In this document: positions 41,922 to 50,080 of the stretch, in pieces
How the letters are laid out: each line of letters opens with the position of its first letter
Position numbering within the stretch: the stretch's first letter is position 1
Origin: Actinomadura nitritigenes
GTDB lineage: Bacteria; Actinomycetota; Actinomycetes; Streptosporangiales; Streptosporangiaceae
Assembly: GCF_017573545.1 (NCBI RefSeq)
Contig: NZ_JAGEOK010000025.1
Coordinates: forward strand, 62,001 to 126,000
Length of the DNA: 64,000 nt
Direction: 5' to 3'
Position numbers and translations under genes: made by a program
The notes under the pieces: generated by a model
The model's database searches: none
What the model saw: the letters and a program-made list of their open reading frames with translations, nothing else
Told to the model about the DNA's origin: nothing

Positions 41922-43199
41922 CTATGCGGCCCAATCGAGAGCGGGGTCGTCGGGCGGGCCGATGCTGCCTGGTGGTCCGGCCCCGGTTGCGGGTCCTCTG
42001 GCGTCGGCTGGTGGGAGTAGCCGGTAGACATGTCGCCCGTCGTGATCCTTGGTGATCTGGATCTGGTCGGGGTTGGTGTGCTTGAACCGGTTGTGCCACC
42101 CACAGGTCAGAGCGAGCTGGTCGATGTCGGTCGGCGACCGTCCGAGCGCCCAACCGTGCACGTGGTCCACTTCGCACAGTGTCCCGGGCACTTCACATCC
42201 GCGTACCGCGCAGGAGGGGTATAGCGTCTCAAGGACTTGCCGCTGTGCTGCGGAGGCGAATCGTTCGCGGTATCCCAGGTACAGCGGGGTGTTCCCGCGT
42301 CCGAGGAGCAGGGGCGATACCCCGGCGGCCAGGGCGATGCGGCGGGCTTGGGCGGCGGGGATGGGGGTGCCGTCGGTGAGGCGGGCCGGAGCGTTGCCGC
42401 CGGTCAGGGTGTCCAGGTCGCAGATCACGGTGACCTTGGAAGCCTTGTGCCCGCCTGACAGGACGCTGGACAGTGCCGCTGCGGTGCGTTCGGGGAGGTC
42501 GCGGCGGTCGTCGAGTCCGGCCGGCTTGGCCAGCGGTGCCAGGGTGCCGTCCCAGATCGCGGCGTCCTCAGGGTTCAGCCACCCCTTCACATACCGGCCG
42601 CCGTCCAGTGAACGGGTGGTGGTGAGCCACGACTTGTCGTAGCCGCGCCGAGAATCCTCATCGGGGGCGTCTTCGGTGTCGTCGCGGTCGGCGATGAGGT
42701 CACGGATACGGCGGCCGAACGCGGCGACCTTCCCGGCGGAGAACCCCTGGTCGACGAAACCGAGGAGTGTGGCCTCGGCCTCGGCGCAGTCGTGGTCGTC
42801 CAGGCGCGAGACCGAGTCAGCGACGGTGACGGCGTAACCGTAGGACAGCTCCCCGGCTGCGAGTTGCTCGGCCACCTGCGGGAGGCGACGCCGCTGCCGG
42901 GCGAGAGTGAGGCGCTCCTTGGCGCGGTTGTCGCGCATGCCCAAGCTCGACCGCAGCCATGCTTGGGTGGAGGGATATCCCCACCGGGCCTGCTCCCCGC
43001 AGGCGTCGACTCGGCCGATGAAACCGGCGAGCGCGCTTTCTTGCATATCGGATGCGGCTACGAGGGTTTCGGTGAGTTTCAGGCAGGCGGCTGCCGATTC
43101 GGGGGCTTCTCGCGAGGCGAGTTCAGTGGCGATGGTTGAGAGCGCGTTCACCAGTTCCATGGTGGACGCGGCCTCAAGCTCGACCGTCACTGATTGCAT
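41922..43199 (-). CDS. DUF222 (13E12 repeat family) HNH endonuclease
   Basis: 425 residues. The DUF222 domain fills roughly 1-300 (R-V-D-A-C-G-E; G-Y-P-S-T-Q-A-W-L-R; L-S-Y-G-Y-A-V-T-V-A-D). The C-terminal HNH nuclease has C-A-V-R-G-C, C-E-V-D-H-V-H-G-W and L-T-C-G-W-H-N-R-F-K-H, about 333-372, with Cys pairs for a structural zinc and the catalytic D-H...N/H set intact. A disordered Gly/Pro tail follows. I start at ATG 43199; no ribosome site precedes it. It lies between long inverted repeats, and this family is repeated and mobile-looking in mycobacteria. Confidence 0.9.
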   Translation of the reverse strand: MQSVTVELEAASTMELVNALSTIATELASREAPESAAACLKLTETLVAASDMQESALAGFIGRVDACGEQARWGYPSTQAWLRSSLGMRDNRAKERLTLARQRRRLPQVAEQLAAGELSYGYAVTVADSVSRLDDHDCAEAEATLLGFVDQGFSAGKVAAFGRRIRDLIADRDDTEDAPDEDSRRGYDKSWLTTTRSLDGGRYVKGWLNPEDAAIWDGTLAPLAKPAGLDDRRDLPERTAAALSSVLSGGHKASKVTVICDLDTLTGGNAPARLTDGTPIPAAQARRIALAAGVSPLLLGRGNTPLYLGYRERFASAAQRQVLETLYPSCAVRGCEVPGTLCEVDHVHGWALGRSPTDIDQLALTCGWHNRFKHTNPDQIQITKDHDGRHVYRLLPPADARGPATGAGPPGSIGPPDDPALDWAA

Positions 43200-43205
43200 A
43201 CGTAA

Positions 43206-43211
43206 ATAGTA
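43206..43211 (-). promoter_or_regulatory. Possible -10 element for leaderless HNH transcript
   Basis: TACTAT on the minus strand ends six bases before the ATG at 43199, with no Shine-Dalgarno between. That spacing fits a leaderless mRNA starting at or near the ATG. No convincing -35 is visible. Confidence 0.35.
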
Positions 43212-43321
43212 CCCGCTGTGACCGACATTCATGGCCGTTCACGGCACATTCCGTCCAGTATTTTTCGGTGTGAAAGGTCGGTGGGCCCTTGCAGCCTTTG
43301 TTCTTTCGAACACCCCCCGAT

Positions 43322-43554
43322 GGGGCCTGGCTCCTGACGGAAGGGGGTGGTGGGGTGGCGCGACCCGGGGCGGGGCAGGCGGAGCCTGCCCCTAACGCTG
43401 CCTCAGGGGCCGCAGAGGCTCCAAAGTCAAGGGTGGACGAAGTCCATCGCGAAGCGACGCCGAAGGCGCCCTTGACTTTGGAGGGGCGGCCCCGTACGCC
43501 AGCGCCACCCCACCACCCGAACACCCCTCTTGCCAATCTCCCGAACACCCCTTC
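43322..43554. repeat. Right copy of ~232-bp inverted repeat flanking HNH gene
   Basis: Inverted counterpart of 41194-41425, about 97% identical by eye. It has the same internal dyads. It lies 123 bases upstream of the HNH start. Confidence 0.93.
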
Positions 43555-43826
43555 GCCTCTCACCCATCCCCCTATCGCCCCCATCGCGAGAACACCCCAA
43601 CGAAACCCGAACACCCCCCAACAGACTCACTCGAACTTCCACCCTGAATACCGCTGAACGCCTTCACGGCCGAGCGGTCCGTCACCCGCGCACCCACTCC
43701 CCCGATTCCGTCAAAACACACCAACAAAAAGCTCCTAGCAACCCGCTCACCACACGCTCCCCACCCCGCACCTCCCAACTCCTCCACCCCCAACTCCTCC
43801 ACTCCAAATCCGATTACCATTCCAAG
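43555..43826. other. C/A-rich non-coding stretch with short repeats
   Basis: Strongly C+A-rich and G-poor on this strand, mirroring the G+T-rich sequence outside the left repeat. It contains CGAACACCCC at 43608-43617 (others at 43307, 43518 and 43542) and a 14-bp direct repeat CCCAACTCCTCCAC at 43774-43787 and 43789-43802. No gene; it must hold the promoter of the phosphatase at 43827. Confidence 0.6.
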
Positions 43827-44462
43827 ATGGACGGCACACTTGAAGTGATATGCCTTCGGCATGCGGAGTCTGAGAACGTCGTCGCCGGCGTCTCCGGGGC
43901 GTTGCCGGGCGCGCCGCTGACCGAGCGCGGACGTGTGCAGGCGGCCGCGATGGCATGCGCACTGACGCCGGTCGACCACGTCTACGCGAGCACGGCCGAG
44001 CGGGCGCGGCAGACGGCGGAGGCGATCAGCCACTCCCAAGGAGTGCCGGTCACCGCGATGCCCGGACTCGTTGAGGTGGGAATCGGCAGCCTGGAGGGCA
44101 CGGCGGATCCCGCGACGCGGGCGCGAACCGCGGCAGTGCTGCGCGCATGGGTGGTGAACGGGGACCTGGACGAACGAGTCGGCGACGGCGAGACGGGCTA
44201 CGCCGTGGTCACGCGGATCGCGGAGGCGTTCGAGACCATCGCAACCGCCCACCGGGACGGCGGCGCGGTCGCTGTGGTCGGGCATGTGGCGAGCCTCACC
44301 GCAGGGTTGAGCGCGCTGTGCGGGCTCGGCTCGGCGGTGTGGGGCGCGCCGCTGCCACATGCCGTCCCGTTCCGGGTTCTCCTCGACGACCGGACCTGGC
44401 GCTGCGTCACCTGGCCGGGCGCCTTACCGGAAACCACACCTGCAGCCTTACCAGGGGCCTGA
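43827..44462 (+). CDS. Histidine phosphatase (phosphoglycerate mutase-like)
   Basis: 211 residues. The phosphohistidine motif is L-R-H-A-E-S-E-N (R11-H12), a variant of RHGE; the second catalytic His is in V-V-G-H-V-A-S. The middle holds Y-A-S-T-A-E-R-A-R-Q-T-A, as in the family, and E-V-G-I-G-S-L-E-G with a likely proton-donor Glu. The last codons include two TTA leucines (codons 200 and 208), unusual at this GC content. There is no clear ribosome site at the ATG. Confidence 0.88.
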   Translation: MDGTLEVICLRHAESENVVAGVSGALPGAPLTERGRVQAAAMACALTPVDHVYASTAERARQTAEAISHSQGVPVTAMPGLVEVGIGSLEGTADPATRARTAAVLRAWVVNGDLDERVGDGETGYAVVTRIAEAFETIATAHRDGGAVAVVGHVASLTAGLSALCGLGSAVWGAPLPHAVPFRVLLDDRTWRCVTWPGALPETTPAALPGA

Positions 44463-44557
44463 CCGCCGCCGATGCCAGGTCAGATGCGTAGGAAGCGCAG
44501 ATCCGGAGGCCGCGACTGGCCCCATACGGGTTGGGTATGCAGCGAAGGTCGGACTTG

Positions 44558-44577
44558 ACCTGGAGCGCGCTCCAGGT
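44558..44577 (+). promoter_or_regulatory. MerR-type operator before LLM oxidoreductase
   Basis: A perfect 20-bp palindrome ACCTGGAGCGCGCTCCAGGT, overlapped by TTGACC at 44555-44560 (-35-like). It differs from the site beside the MerR gene at only one position in the middle. It lies 73 bases before the LLM start, so the MerR protein at 39706 probably controls this gene. Confidence 0.75.
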
Positions 44578-44649
44578 CGCAGAGTCATTAGCAGCGAGTT
44601 GGCAGGCAGCACGCCGGCATCAGACATCGACGAACGCGAGGAACCCGCT

Positions 44650-45519
44650 ATGCGCATCGGACTCCAGGTGCCCAGCTTCACCTTTCCCGGCGGGCCGGAG
44701 CAGATCGGCCCGGCGTTCGCCCGCATCGCGAAGGAAGCGGACCAGGGCGGTCTGCACTCGCTGTGGGTGATGGACCACTTCTTCCAGATCAACATGGTGG
44801 GCCCGGCGGACGAGCCGATGCTGGAGGGCTACACGGCGCTCGCCTACGCGGCGGCGCTGACGGAGCGGATCACGCTCGGCACGCTGGTCACGGGCGTGAC
44901 GTACCGGCATCCCGGCATCCTGGTGAAGACGGTGACGACGCTGGACGTCCTGTCCGGCGGGCGGGCCTGGCTCGGTATCGGCGCGGCCTGGAACGAGGAG
45001 GAGTCGCGCGGGCTCGGCGTGCGGTTCCCGCCGACGGCGGAGCGGTTCGAGCGGCTGGAGGAGACGCTGCGGATCGCGCACCAGATGTGGGACGGCGACG
45101 AGTCGGCGTTCGAGGGCGAGCACTACCAGCTGGAGCGTCCGCTGAACTCGCCGCCGGCGCTGCGGCGACCGCACCCGCGGATCCTGATCGGCGGCACGGG
45201 CGAGAAGAAGACGCTGCGGTTCGTCGCCAAGTACGCGGACGCCTGCAACATCTTCGACGGCGATGAACTGCCCCGGAAGCTGGAGGTGCTGCGCGAGCAC
45301 TGCGAGAGGGAGGGCCGCGACTACGCCGAGATCGAGAAGACGTCGCTGACCTTCTTCACCGGGACGCCGTCGGTCGGCGCGGCGGTCGACACGGTCGGGC
45401 GGCTCGCCGAGCAGGGCGTGGACGAGGTGATCTTCTCGCAGGGCACGGGCCAGGACTTGACGGGCATCCTCGTGGAGGCGCTGGCGCAGACGGAGAAGAT
45501 CGTCCCGGCGGGACGCTGA
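44650..45519 (+). CDS. LLM-class F420/flavin-dependent oxidoreductase
   Basis: A 289-residue luciferase-like TIM barrel. M-R-I-G-L-Q-V-P-S-F-T-F-P-G-G, W-V-M-D-H-F-F-Q, L-G-T-L-V-T-G-V-T-Y-R-H-P, D-V-L-S-G-G-R-A-W-L-G-I-G-A-A-W-N-E-E-E, and the phosphate-binding I-L-I-G-G-T-G-E-K-K-T-L-R. It fits the F420-dependent TIGR03560-like group. GAGGA lies seven bases before the ATG. It is probably activated by the MerR protein; the substrate is unknown. Confidence 0.92.
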   Translation: MRIGLQVPSFTFPGGPEQIGPAFARIAKEADQGGLHSLWVMDHFFQINMVGPADEPMLEGYTALAYAAALTERITLGTLVTGVTYRHPGILVKTVTTLDVLSGGRAWLGIGAAWNEEESRGLGVRFPPTAERFERLEETLRIAHQMWDGDESAFEGEHYQLERPLNSPPALRRPHPRILIGGTGEKKTLRFVAKYADACNIFDGDELPRKLEVLREHCEREGRDYAEIEKTSLTFFTGTPSVGAAVDTVGRLAEQGVDEVIFSQGTGQDLTGILVEALAQTEKIVPAGR

Positions 45520-45721
45520 ACCGCGGACCTGCACGGTTCAGTCCCGCACCGGCGGCCTGGGTTCCAGTGGGACAGCGAGCGGCGACGCATCGCGCCATAC
45601 CTTCCAATGGTGGACGCGGTCCAAGAGCCCCTCAGGTGATGCGGGGGGGCGGACCGGCTCAGTCAGATGGGTTGCAATTGGCTCTTCGACTGGGCCGATC
45701 CGCCGGCCTAGGTTCGGCGGT

Positions 45722-46579
45722 ATGACGACGACCCGAGACACGATGGTCAACGAGAAGGCGCGGCTGTTCCGCTCGTACCACGAGGGACTGCTGGTCCTGC
45801 CGAACGCCTGGGACGCGTGCAGCGCGGCGATGATCGAGCGGGCCGGGGCGTCCGCGATCGGGACGTCCAGCGCGGCGGTCTCCTGGGCGCTCGGCAGGCC
45901 GGACGGCGAGCATCTCGGCCGGGACGCAATGGCGGCGGCGGTCCACCGCATCGCGGGCGCGGTCGGCGTTCCGGTCTCCGCGGACGTCGAGGGCGGGTAC
46001 GGTCCAGGCCCGGACGATGTGGCGGCGACGGTCGAGGCGGTGGTGGACGCGGGCGCGGCCGGGATCAACCTGGAGGATTCGCCGGGTCCGGCGGGCAGTC
46101 CGCTGCACTCGCCCGGCGCGCAGGCGGAGCGGATCGCGGCGGCCCGCGAGGCCGCGGCGGGCGCGGGCGCGCCCGATCTGGTGGTGAACGCGCGCACCGA
46201 TGTCTTCTTCCACCAGGTCGGCGACCCGGCGGGGCGGCTGGACGAGGTGATCGCGCGGGCGGCCCTGTACGCGGAGGCGGGCGCGGACTGCCTGTTCGTC
46301 CCGGGCCTGCTCGACCTAAGCCTGCTGCGGACGCTGACGGCCGCGATCCCGATCCCGGTCAACGCGGGGTCGTTCTTCGCGGGCGGCCCGACGGTGGCGA
46401 TGCTGGCGGAGGCGGGCGTCCGGCGCGTCAGCGTGGGAACGGCGCTGGCGGGAGCGGCCTATACGGCGGCGCTGCGGGCGGCCGAGGCGTTCCTGCGGGA
46501 CGGCGATCTGGGCGCGACCGCCGGCAGCGTCTCGCCTCTCGAACTGGACGGCGCGATGCGCCGCACCGCCGCCGGCTGA
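45722..46579 (+). CDS. Isocitrate lyase/PEP mutase superfamily protein
   Basis: 285 residues, TIM barrel with N-A-W-D-A-C-S-A, the metal-site S-A-D-V-E-G-G-Y-G, I-N-L-E-D-S and V-V-N-A-R-T-D-V-F. The catalytic K-K-C-G-H loop of isocitrate lyase is absent and the loop region reads S-P-G-P-A-G-S-P-L-H-S, as in the broad PEP-mutase/oxaloacetate-hydrolase-like subgroup. There is no operon partner. The reaction is probably C-C or C-P bond chemistry and cannot be specified. Confidence 0.88.
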   Translation: MTTTRDTMVNEKARLFRSYHEGLLVLPNAWDACSAAMIERAGASAIGTSSAAVSWALGRPDGEHLGRDAMAAAVHRIAGAVGVPVSADVEGGYGPGPDDVAATVEAVVDAGAAGINLEDSPGPAGSPLHSPGAQAERIAAAREAAAGAGAPDLVVNARTDVFFHQVGDPAGRLDEVIARAALYAEAGADCLFVPGLLDLSLLRTLTAAIPIPVNAGSFFAGGPTVAMLAEAGVRRVSVGTALAGAAYTAALRAAEAFLRDGDLGATAGSVSPLELDGAMRRTAAG

Positions 46580-46753
46580 AGGTGGAACAAGGCGCCTACA
46601 AGCCGAGGGCACCAACGGCGAGGCCGCGCCGCTCGTCCGCGACCGGGCGGGGCGGTCGCCGCGGTAGGGACGAAGGCGAGCCGCTGCCGCGCGGAGACGA
46701 TGATCGGTCGGGTGCGCAGGACGCGGACGTGCTCGAGGGGTTCGCGGGCGATA

Positions 46754-46778
46754 CCGGGCCCACGCGTCGTGGGGCCGG
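46754..46778. terminator. Near-perfect hairpin between convergent genes
   Basis: An 11-bp stem with one mismatch (46754-46764 with 46768-46778), CGT loop. It sits just past the GtrA stop on the minus strand. Nothing else is seen in 46580-46784. Confidence 0.55.
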
Positions 46779-46784
46779 TCCGGG

Positions 46785-47246
46785 TCAGACGGCCGCCGTG
46801 GTGAAGACCCACTTCTTGTACGACCAGTAGCGGAACGCCGAGCCGAGCACCACGCCCGCGAGGAGGCCGAGGTTGTAGGCGATCCCGCCGTGCAGCCCGA
46901 GCGAGTAGTAGGTGAACCCGGTGCACAGGATCTGGATCGCGAGGCCGACGCCGTTCAGCGCGAAGAAGATCGCGACCTCGCGGCCGGAGCCGTCGCTGTC
47001 GCGGTGCCGGAACGTCCAGTAGCGGTTGAGCAGGTAGGAGCTCAGCGTGGAGACGACGGTCGGCACGGCGACGCTGGTCACCGGGCTGCCGCCGAGCCAG
47101 GCGCGCATCAGGTTGGCGCCGAAGATCATGATGAGGGTGCCGACGAACCCGACGAGTCCGAAGCTGACCAGCTCGCGGAGGAACGCCCGGTACGCGGGTG
47201 CGGACGAGACCGTTTTCGCCGGTCTAGACCGCTGCATGGTGCTCAC
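46785..47246 (-). CDS. GtrA-like family membrane protein
   Basis: 153 residues, four TM helices. It shows the GtrA pattern F-G-L-V-G-F-V-G-T-L, S-Y-L-L-N-R-Y-W-T-F-R and the C-terminal N-R/F-R-Y-W-S-Y-K-K-W-V-F. GtrA proteins help move undecaprenyl-linked sugars across the membrane. The GTG at 47246 is used; an ATG at 47237 is possible. No glycosyltransferase is adjacent. Confidence 0.9.
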   Translation of the reverse strand: MSTMQRSRPAKTVSSAPAYRAFLRELVSFGLVGFVGTLIMIFGANLMRAWLGGSPVTSVAVPTVVSTLSSYLLNRYWTFRHRDSDGSGREVAIFFALNGVGLAIQILCTGFTYYSLGLHGGIAYNLGLLAGVVLGSAFRYWSYKKWVFTTAAV

Positions 47247-47349
47247 TCGCCCAGACCTTACCTGAACGGTACATATAACGACGTCACAACCCGGCCAAAT
47301 CGGCCCGCCCCCATCCGGCCCGCACCGGCCTCGGCGCGGGGTGCGCCGC

Positions 47350-48570
47350 TCAGCGTTCGGCGGTGGCGGCGGCCGGGGCCAGCAGGACGATCAGCCCCGC
47401 GAGCGCGGCCGGGACGGCCAGCGCCCACGCGAGCCCGACGCCCTGCGCGATGAATCCGATGACGGGCGGGCCGCCGAGCAGGCCGAGGTAGCCGACGCCG
47501 GTGACCCGGGAGATCCCGGCGGCGGCCGGGACGCCGGGGACGTTCCCGGCGGCGCTGAACGTGACGGGCGCCACGACGGCGACGCCGAGGCCGAAGAGCG
47601 TGAAACCGGACACGGCGGCCACCGGGTTCGCCAAAAGCAGCCCGAGGGCGAGCCCGGCCGCCGCGATCAGCGAGCCGGTCCGGAGCACGGTGACGGGGCC
47701 GAAGCGGGCGACGACGCGGTCGCCGGCGAGCCGGCCGGCGGTCATCGCGATCGCGCATCCGGCGTAGCCGAGCCCGGCGGCGCCGGGGCCGGTGCCGAGG
47801 CTCTCCCGCAGGTAGATGGCGCTCCAGTCGGCCATGGCGCCCTCGCCGACGAACGAGCAGAGCCCGATGACCCCGAGCATGATCAGCGGCCAGCGGGCGG
47901 CGCGGACGGCCGCGGACCCGCGCCGCTGGGAGTCCGCCCCGTCCGGTGCTCCGGAGGTTCCGTCGAGGGCGGGGCCCGCCGGGTCCGGGAGCACATCGAT
48001 GGAACGGTCCAGAAGGTCGCGGCAACCGACCGCGAGCACCAGCACCAGCACCGCCGCCGCGACCGTCAGATGCACCGCGACCGGAACGCCCGCGTGCGCC
48101 GCCGCCGAGCCGACCAGCGCCGACAGCAGCGTCCCGATGCTGTACGCGCCGTGCAGGCCGGACATCAGCGGGCGCCCGTAGCCGCGCTCGACGGCGACGC
48201 CCTGGGCGTTCATCGCCACGTCCATCAGGCCGAGCGAGCCGCCCATCAGCACCAGGGAGAAGATCAGCGACCCGAGGTTCCACGACAGCCCCAGCGGGAC
48301 GAGGGACAGCGCGCCCATCGTCCCGGCGGCGATCGTCGTGGCGCGGCTGCCCTGGCGGTGCACGATCCGGCCGGCGAACCGGACCGCCACGACCACGCCG
48401 ACCGGCGCGCCGAGCAGCGCGAGGCCCATGGTGCCCGCGCTGAGCCCGAGATGCTCCTTGATCTGCGGGATGCGCGCCACCCACGCCGCGCCGAGCAGCC
48501 CGTGCGCCACGAACGCCACCGTCACCGCCAGGCGCGCCCGCACCGGCGCCGCGATCTCCTCCGTCACCAC
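47350..48570 (-). CDS. MFS transporter, YbjJ-like
   Basis: About 406 residues, 12 TM helices with a cytoplasmic loop (about 190-225). A-W-V-A-R-I-P-Q-I-K, G-S-L-G-L-M-D-V-A-M-N-A-Q and G-Y-L-G-L-L-G-G-P-P-V-I-G-F are typical of the YbjJ/fucose-permease-like group. It has adjacent GTG codons at 48570 and 48567. The substrate is unknown; some members exchange sugars or drugs. Confidence 0.87.
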   Translation of the reverse strand: MVTEEIAAPVRARLAVTVAFVAHGLLGAAWVARIPQIKEHLGLSAGTMGLALLGAPVGVVVAVRFAGRIVHRQGSRATTIAAGTMGALSLVPLGLSWNLGSLIFSLVLMGGSLGLMDVAMNAQGVAVERGYGRPLMSGLHGAYSIGTLLSALVGSAAAHAGVPVAVHLTVAAAVLVLVLAVGCRDLLDRSIDVLPDPAGPALDGTSGAPDGADSQRRGSAAVRAARWPLIMLGVIGLCSFVGEGAMADWSAIYLRESLGTGPGAAGLGYAGCAIAMTAGRLAGDRVVARFGPVTVLRTGSLIAAAGLALGLLLANPVAAVSGFTLFGLGVAVVAPVTFSAAGNVPGVPAAAGISRVTGVGYLGLLGGPPVIGFIAQGVGLAWALAVPAALAGLIVLLAPAAATAER

Positions 48571-48641
48571 CCGGCCGACTGTACGTGCCTTACACCCCGG
48601 GTCGATACGGCCGGCCGGTGACAGAGATCGGAAGCGAGCGG

Positions 48642-49871
48642 TCAGGGCAGGAGGTCGGCGAGCGGCACCGCCGGGTCGGCCAGCCGGGCCTCGTCGACCG
48701 GGCGGCCGGAGCGGATCAGCGCCTGGACGTCCCCGGTCACGTCCCACACGTTGACGTTCATCCCGCCGACGACCCGGCCCTCGTGCAGCCAGAACGCGAT
48801 GAACTCGCGGGCGGCAACGTCGCCGCGGTAGACGACCTTGTCGTACTCCCCCGGCGCGGCGACGCCCGACATCTCCATGCCGAGGTCGTACTGGTCGCTG
48901 AAGAAGTACGGGACGCGGTCGTACACGACGTCCTGGCCGAGCATGGCGCGCGCCGCGGCGGGCCCGCCGTTCAGCGCGTTCGCCCAGTGCTCCACCCGGA
49001 TCCGGCGGCCGAGCAGCGGGTTGTAGGCGTTGGCGACGTCGCCCGCGGCGTAGACGTCGGGGTCGGAGGTGCGCAGCGACTGGTCGACGAGGATCCCGTC
49101 GGAGACCTCCAGGCCCGCCTTCTCGGCGAGCCGCGCGTTCGGCCGGACGCCGATGCCGACGACGACCACGTCCGCGGGCACCTCGGCGCCGCCGGAGGTG
49201 ACCACGGCCGACACCTGACCCGCGCCCCAGAACCCGGCGACGCCCTGGTCGAGCCGCACGTCGACGCCGTGCTCGTGGTGCAGGTCGGCGAACAGGCGGC
49301 CGAGTTCGGGACCGAGCGCGGCGTGCAGCGGCGCCGGCTCCGGCTCGATGATCGTGACCTCGTTGCCGTAGGCGCGGGCGGCGGCGGCCGTCTCCAGCCC
49401 GATCCAGCCGGCCCCGGCGACGACGACGCGGCGGCCGCCGTGCGCGAACGCCTGCTTCAGCGCCGCCGAGTCGGCCATGGTGCGCAGGTAGTGGATGCCC
49501 TGGAGCTTGGAGCCGGGGACCTCCAGGCGGCGCGGGGACGCGCCGGTCGCGAGCAGCAGCCTGGTGTAGCGGATGGGCTCCTTGGTCGACAGCCGCACCT
49601 CGTGGGCGGCACGGTCGATCGCCGTGACCGAGACGCCGACGCGCAGTTCCACGTCGTGCTTGTCGTACCAGTCCGCCTCGTGCACGTGCGCCTTCTCGCG
49701 CGGCTCCTTGTCGAGCAGGAACCCCTTGGACAGCGGCGGGCGCTCGTACGGCCGCTCGATCTCCTCGCCGATCAGCAGCACGCGGCCCGCGAAGCCCTCC
49801 TCGCGGAGCGTCTCCGCCGCCTTGGCTCCGGCAAGGCCGGCACCGACGATGACGAACGTCTCCTCGGGCAT
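48642..49871 (-). CDS. FAD-dependent ferredoxin/NAD(P) reductase
   Basis: 409 residues. The FAD-binding G-A-G-L-A-G (10-15), R-P-Y-E-R-P-P-L-S-K-G, A-T-G-A-S-P-R-R, a second NAD(P) dinucleotide fold V-A-G-A-G-W-I-G-L-E and D-V-Y-A-A-G-D-V-A match rubredoxin/ferredoxin reductases that feed P450s or Rieske oxygenases. AGGAGG sits six bases before the ATG, one of the best ribosome sites here. The C-terminal reductase domain includes V-E-H-W-A-N-A. Partner unknown. Confidence 0.93.
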   Translation of the reverse strand: MPEETFVIVGAGLAGAKAAETLREEGFAGRVLLIGEEIERPYERPPLSKGFLLDKEPREKAHVHEADWYDKHDVELRVGVSVTAIDRAAHEVRLSTKEPIRYTRLLLATGASPRRLEVPGSKLQGIHYLRTMADSAALKQAFAHGGRRVVVAGAGWIGLETAAAARAYGNEVTIIEPEPAPLHAALGPELGRLFADLHHEHGVDVRLDQGVAGFWGAGQVSAVVTSGGAEVPADVVVVGIGVRPNARLAEKAGLEVSDGILVDQSLRTSDPDVYAAGDVANAYNPLLGRRIRVEHWANALNGGPAAARAMLGQDVVYDRVPYFFSDQYDLGMEMSGVAAPGEYDKVVYRGDVAAREFIAFWLHEGRVVGGMNVNVWDVTGDVQALIRSGRPVDEARLADPAVPLADLLP

Positions 49872-50080
49872 GGCGACCTCCTGTAGATGACTTGTAGCTA
49901 TCCCTACAGCGGCCTCCGTAACGAGACAAGGGCCATCGTTCGGCGCGTCGGGGCGGAATGCACGCACCCGGCCCCGCCCGCTGCTGCGGCCGCCGAGGCG
50001 CGTGGGCGGCTGGCGCCGCAGGTCCGGTGCGGCTGCCGCCGGGGGCCAGTGCGGGCGACCGCCGCGAGGCCAGTGCGGGG

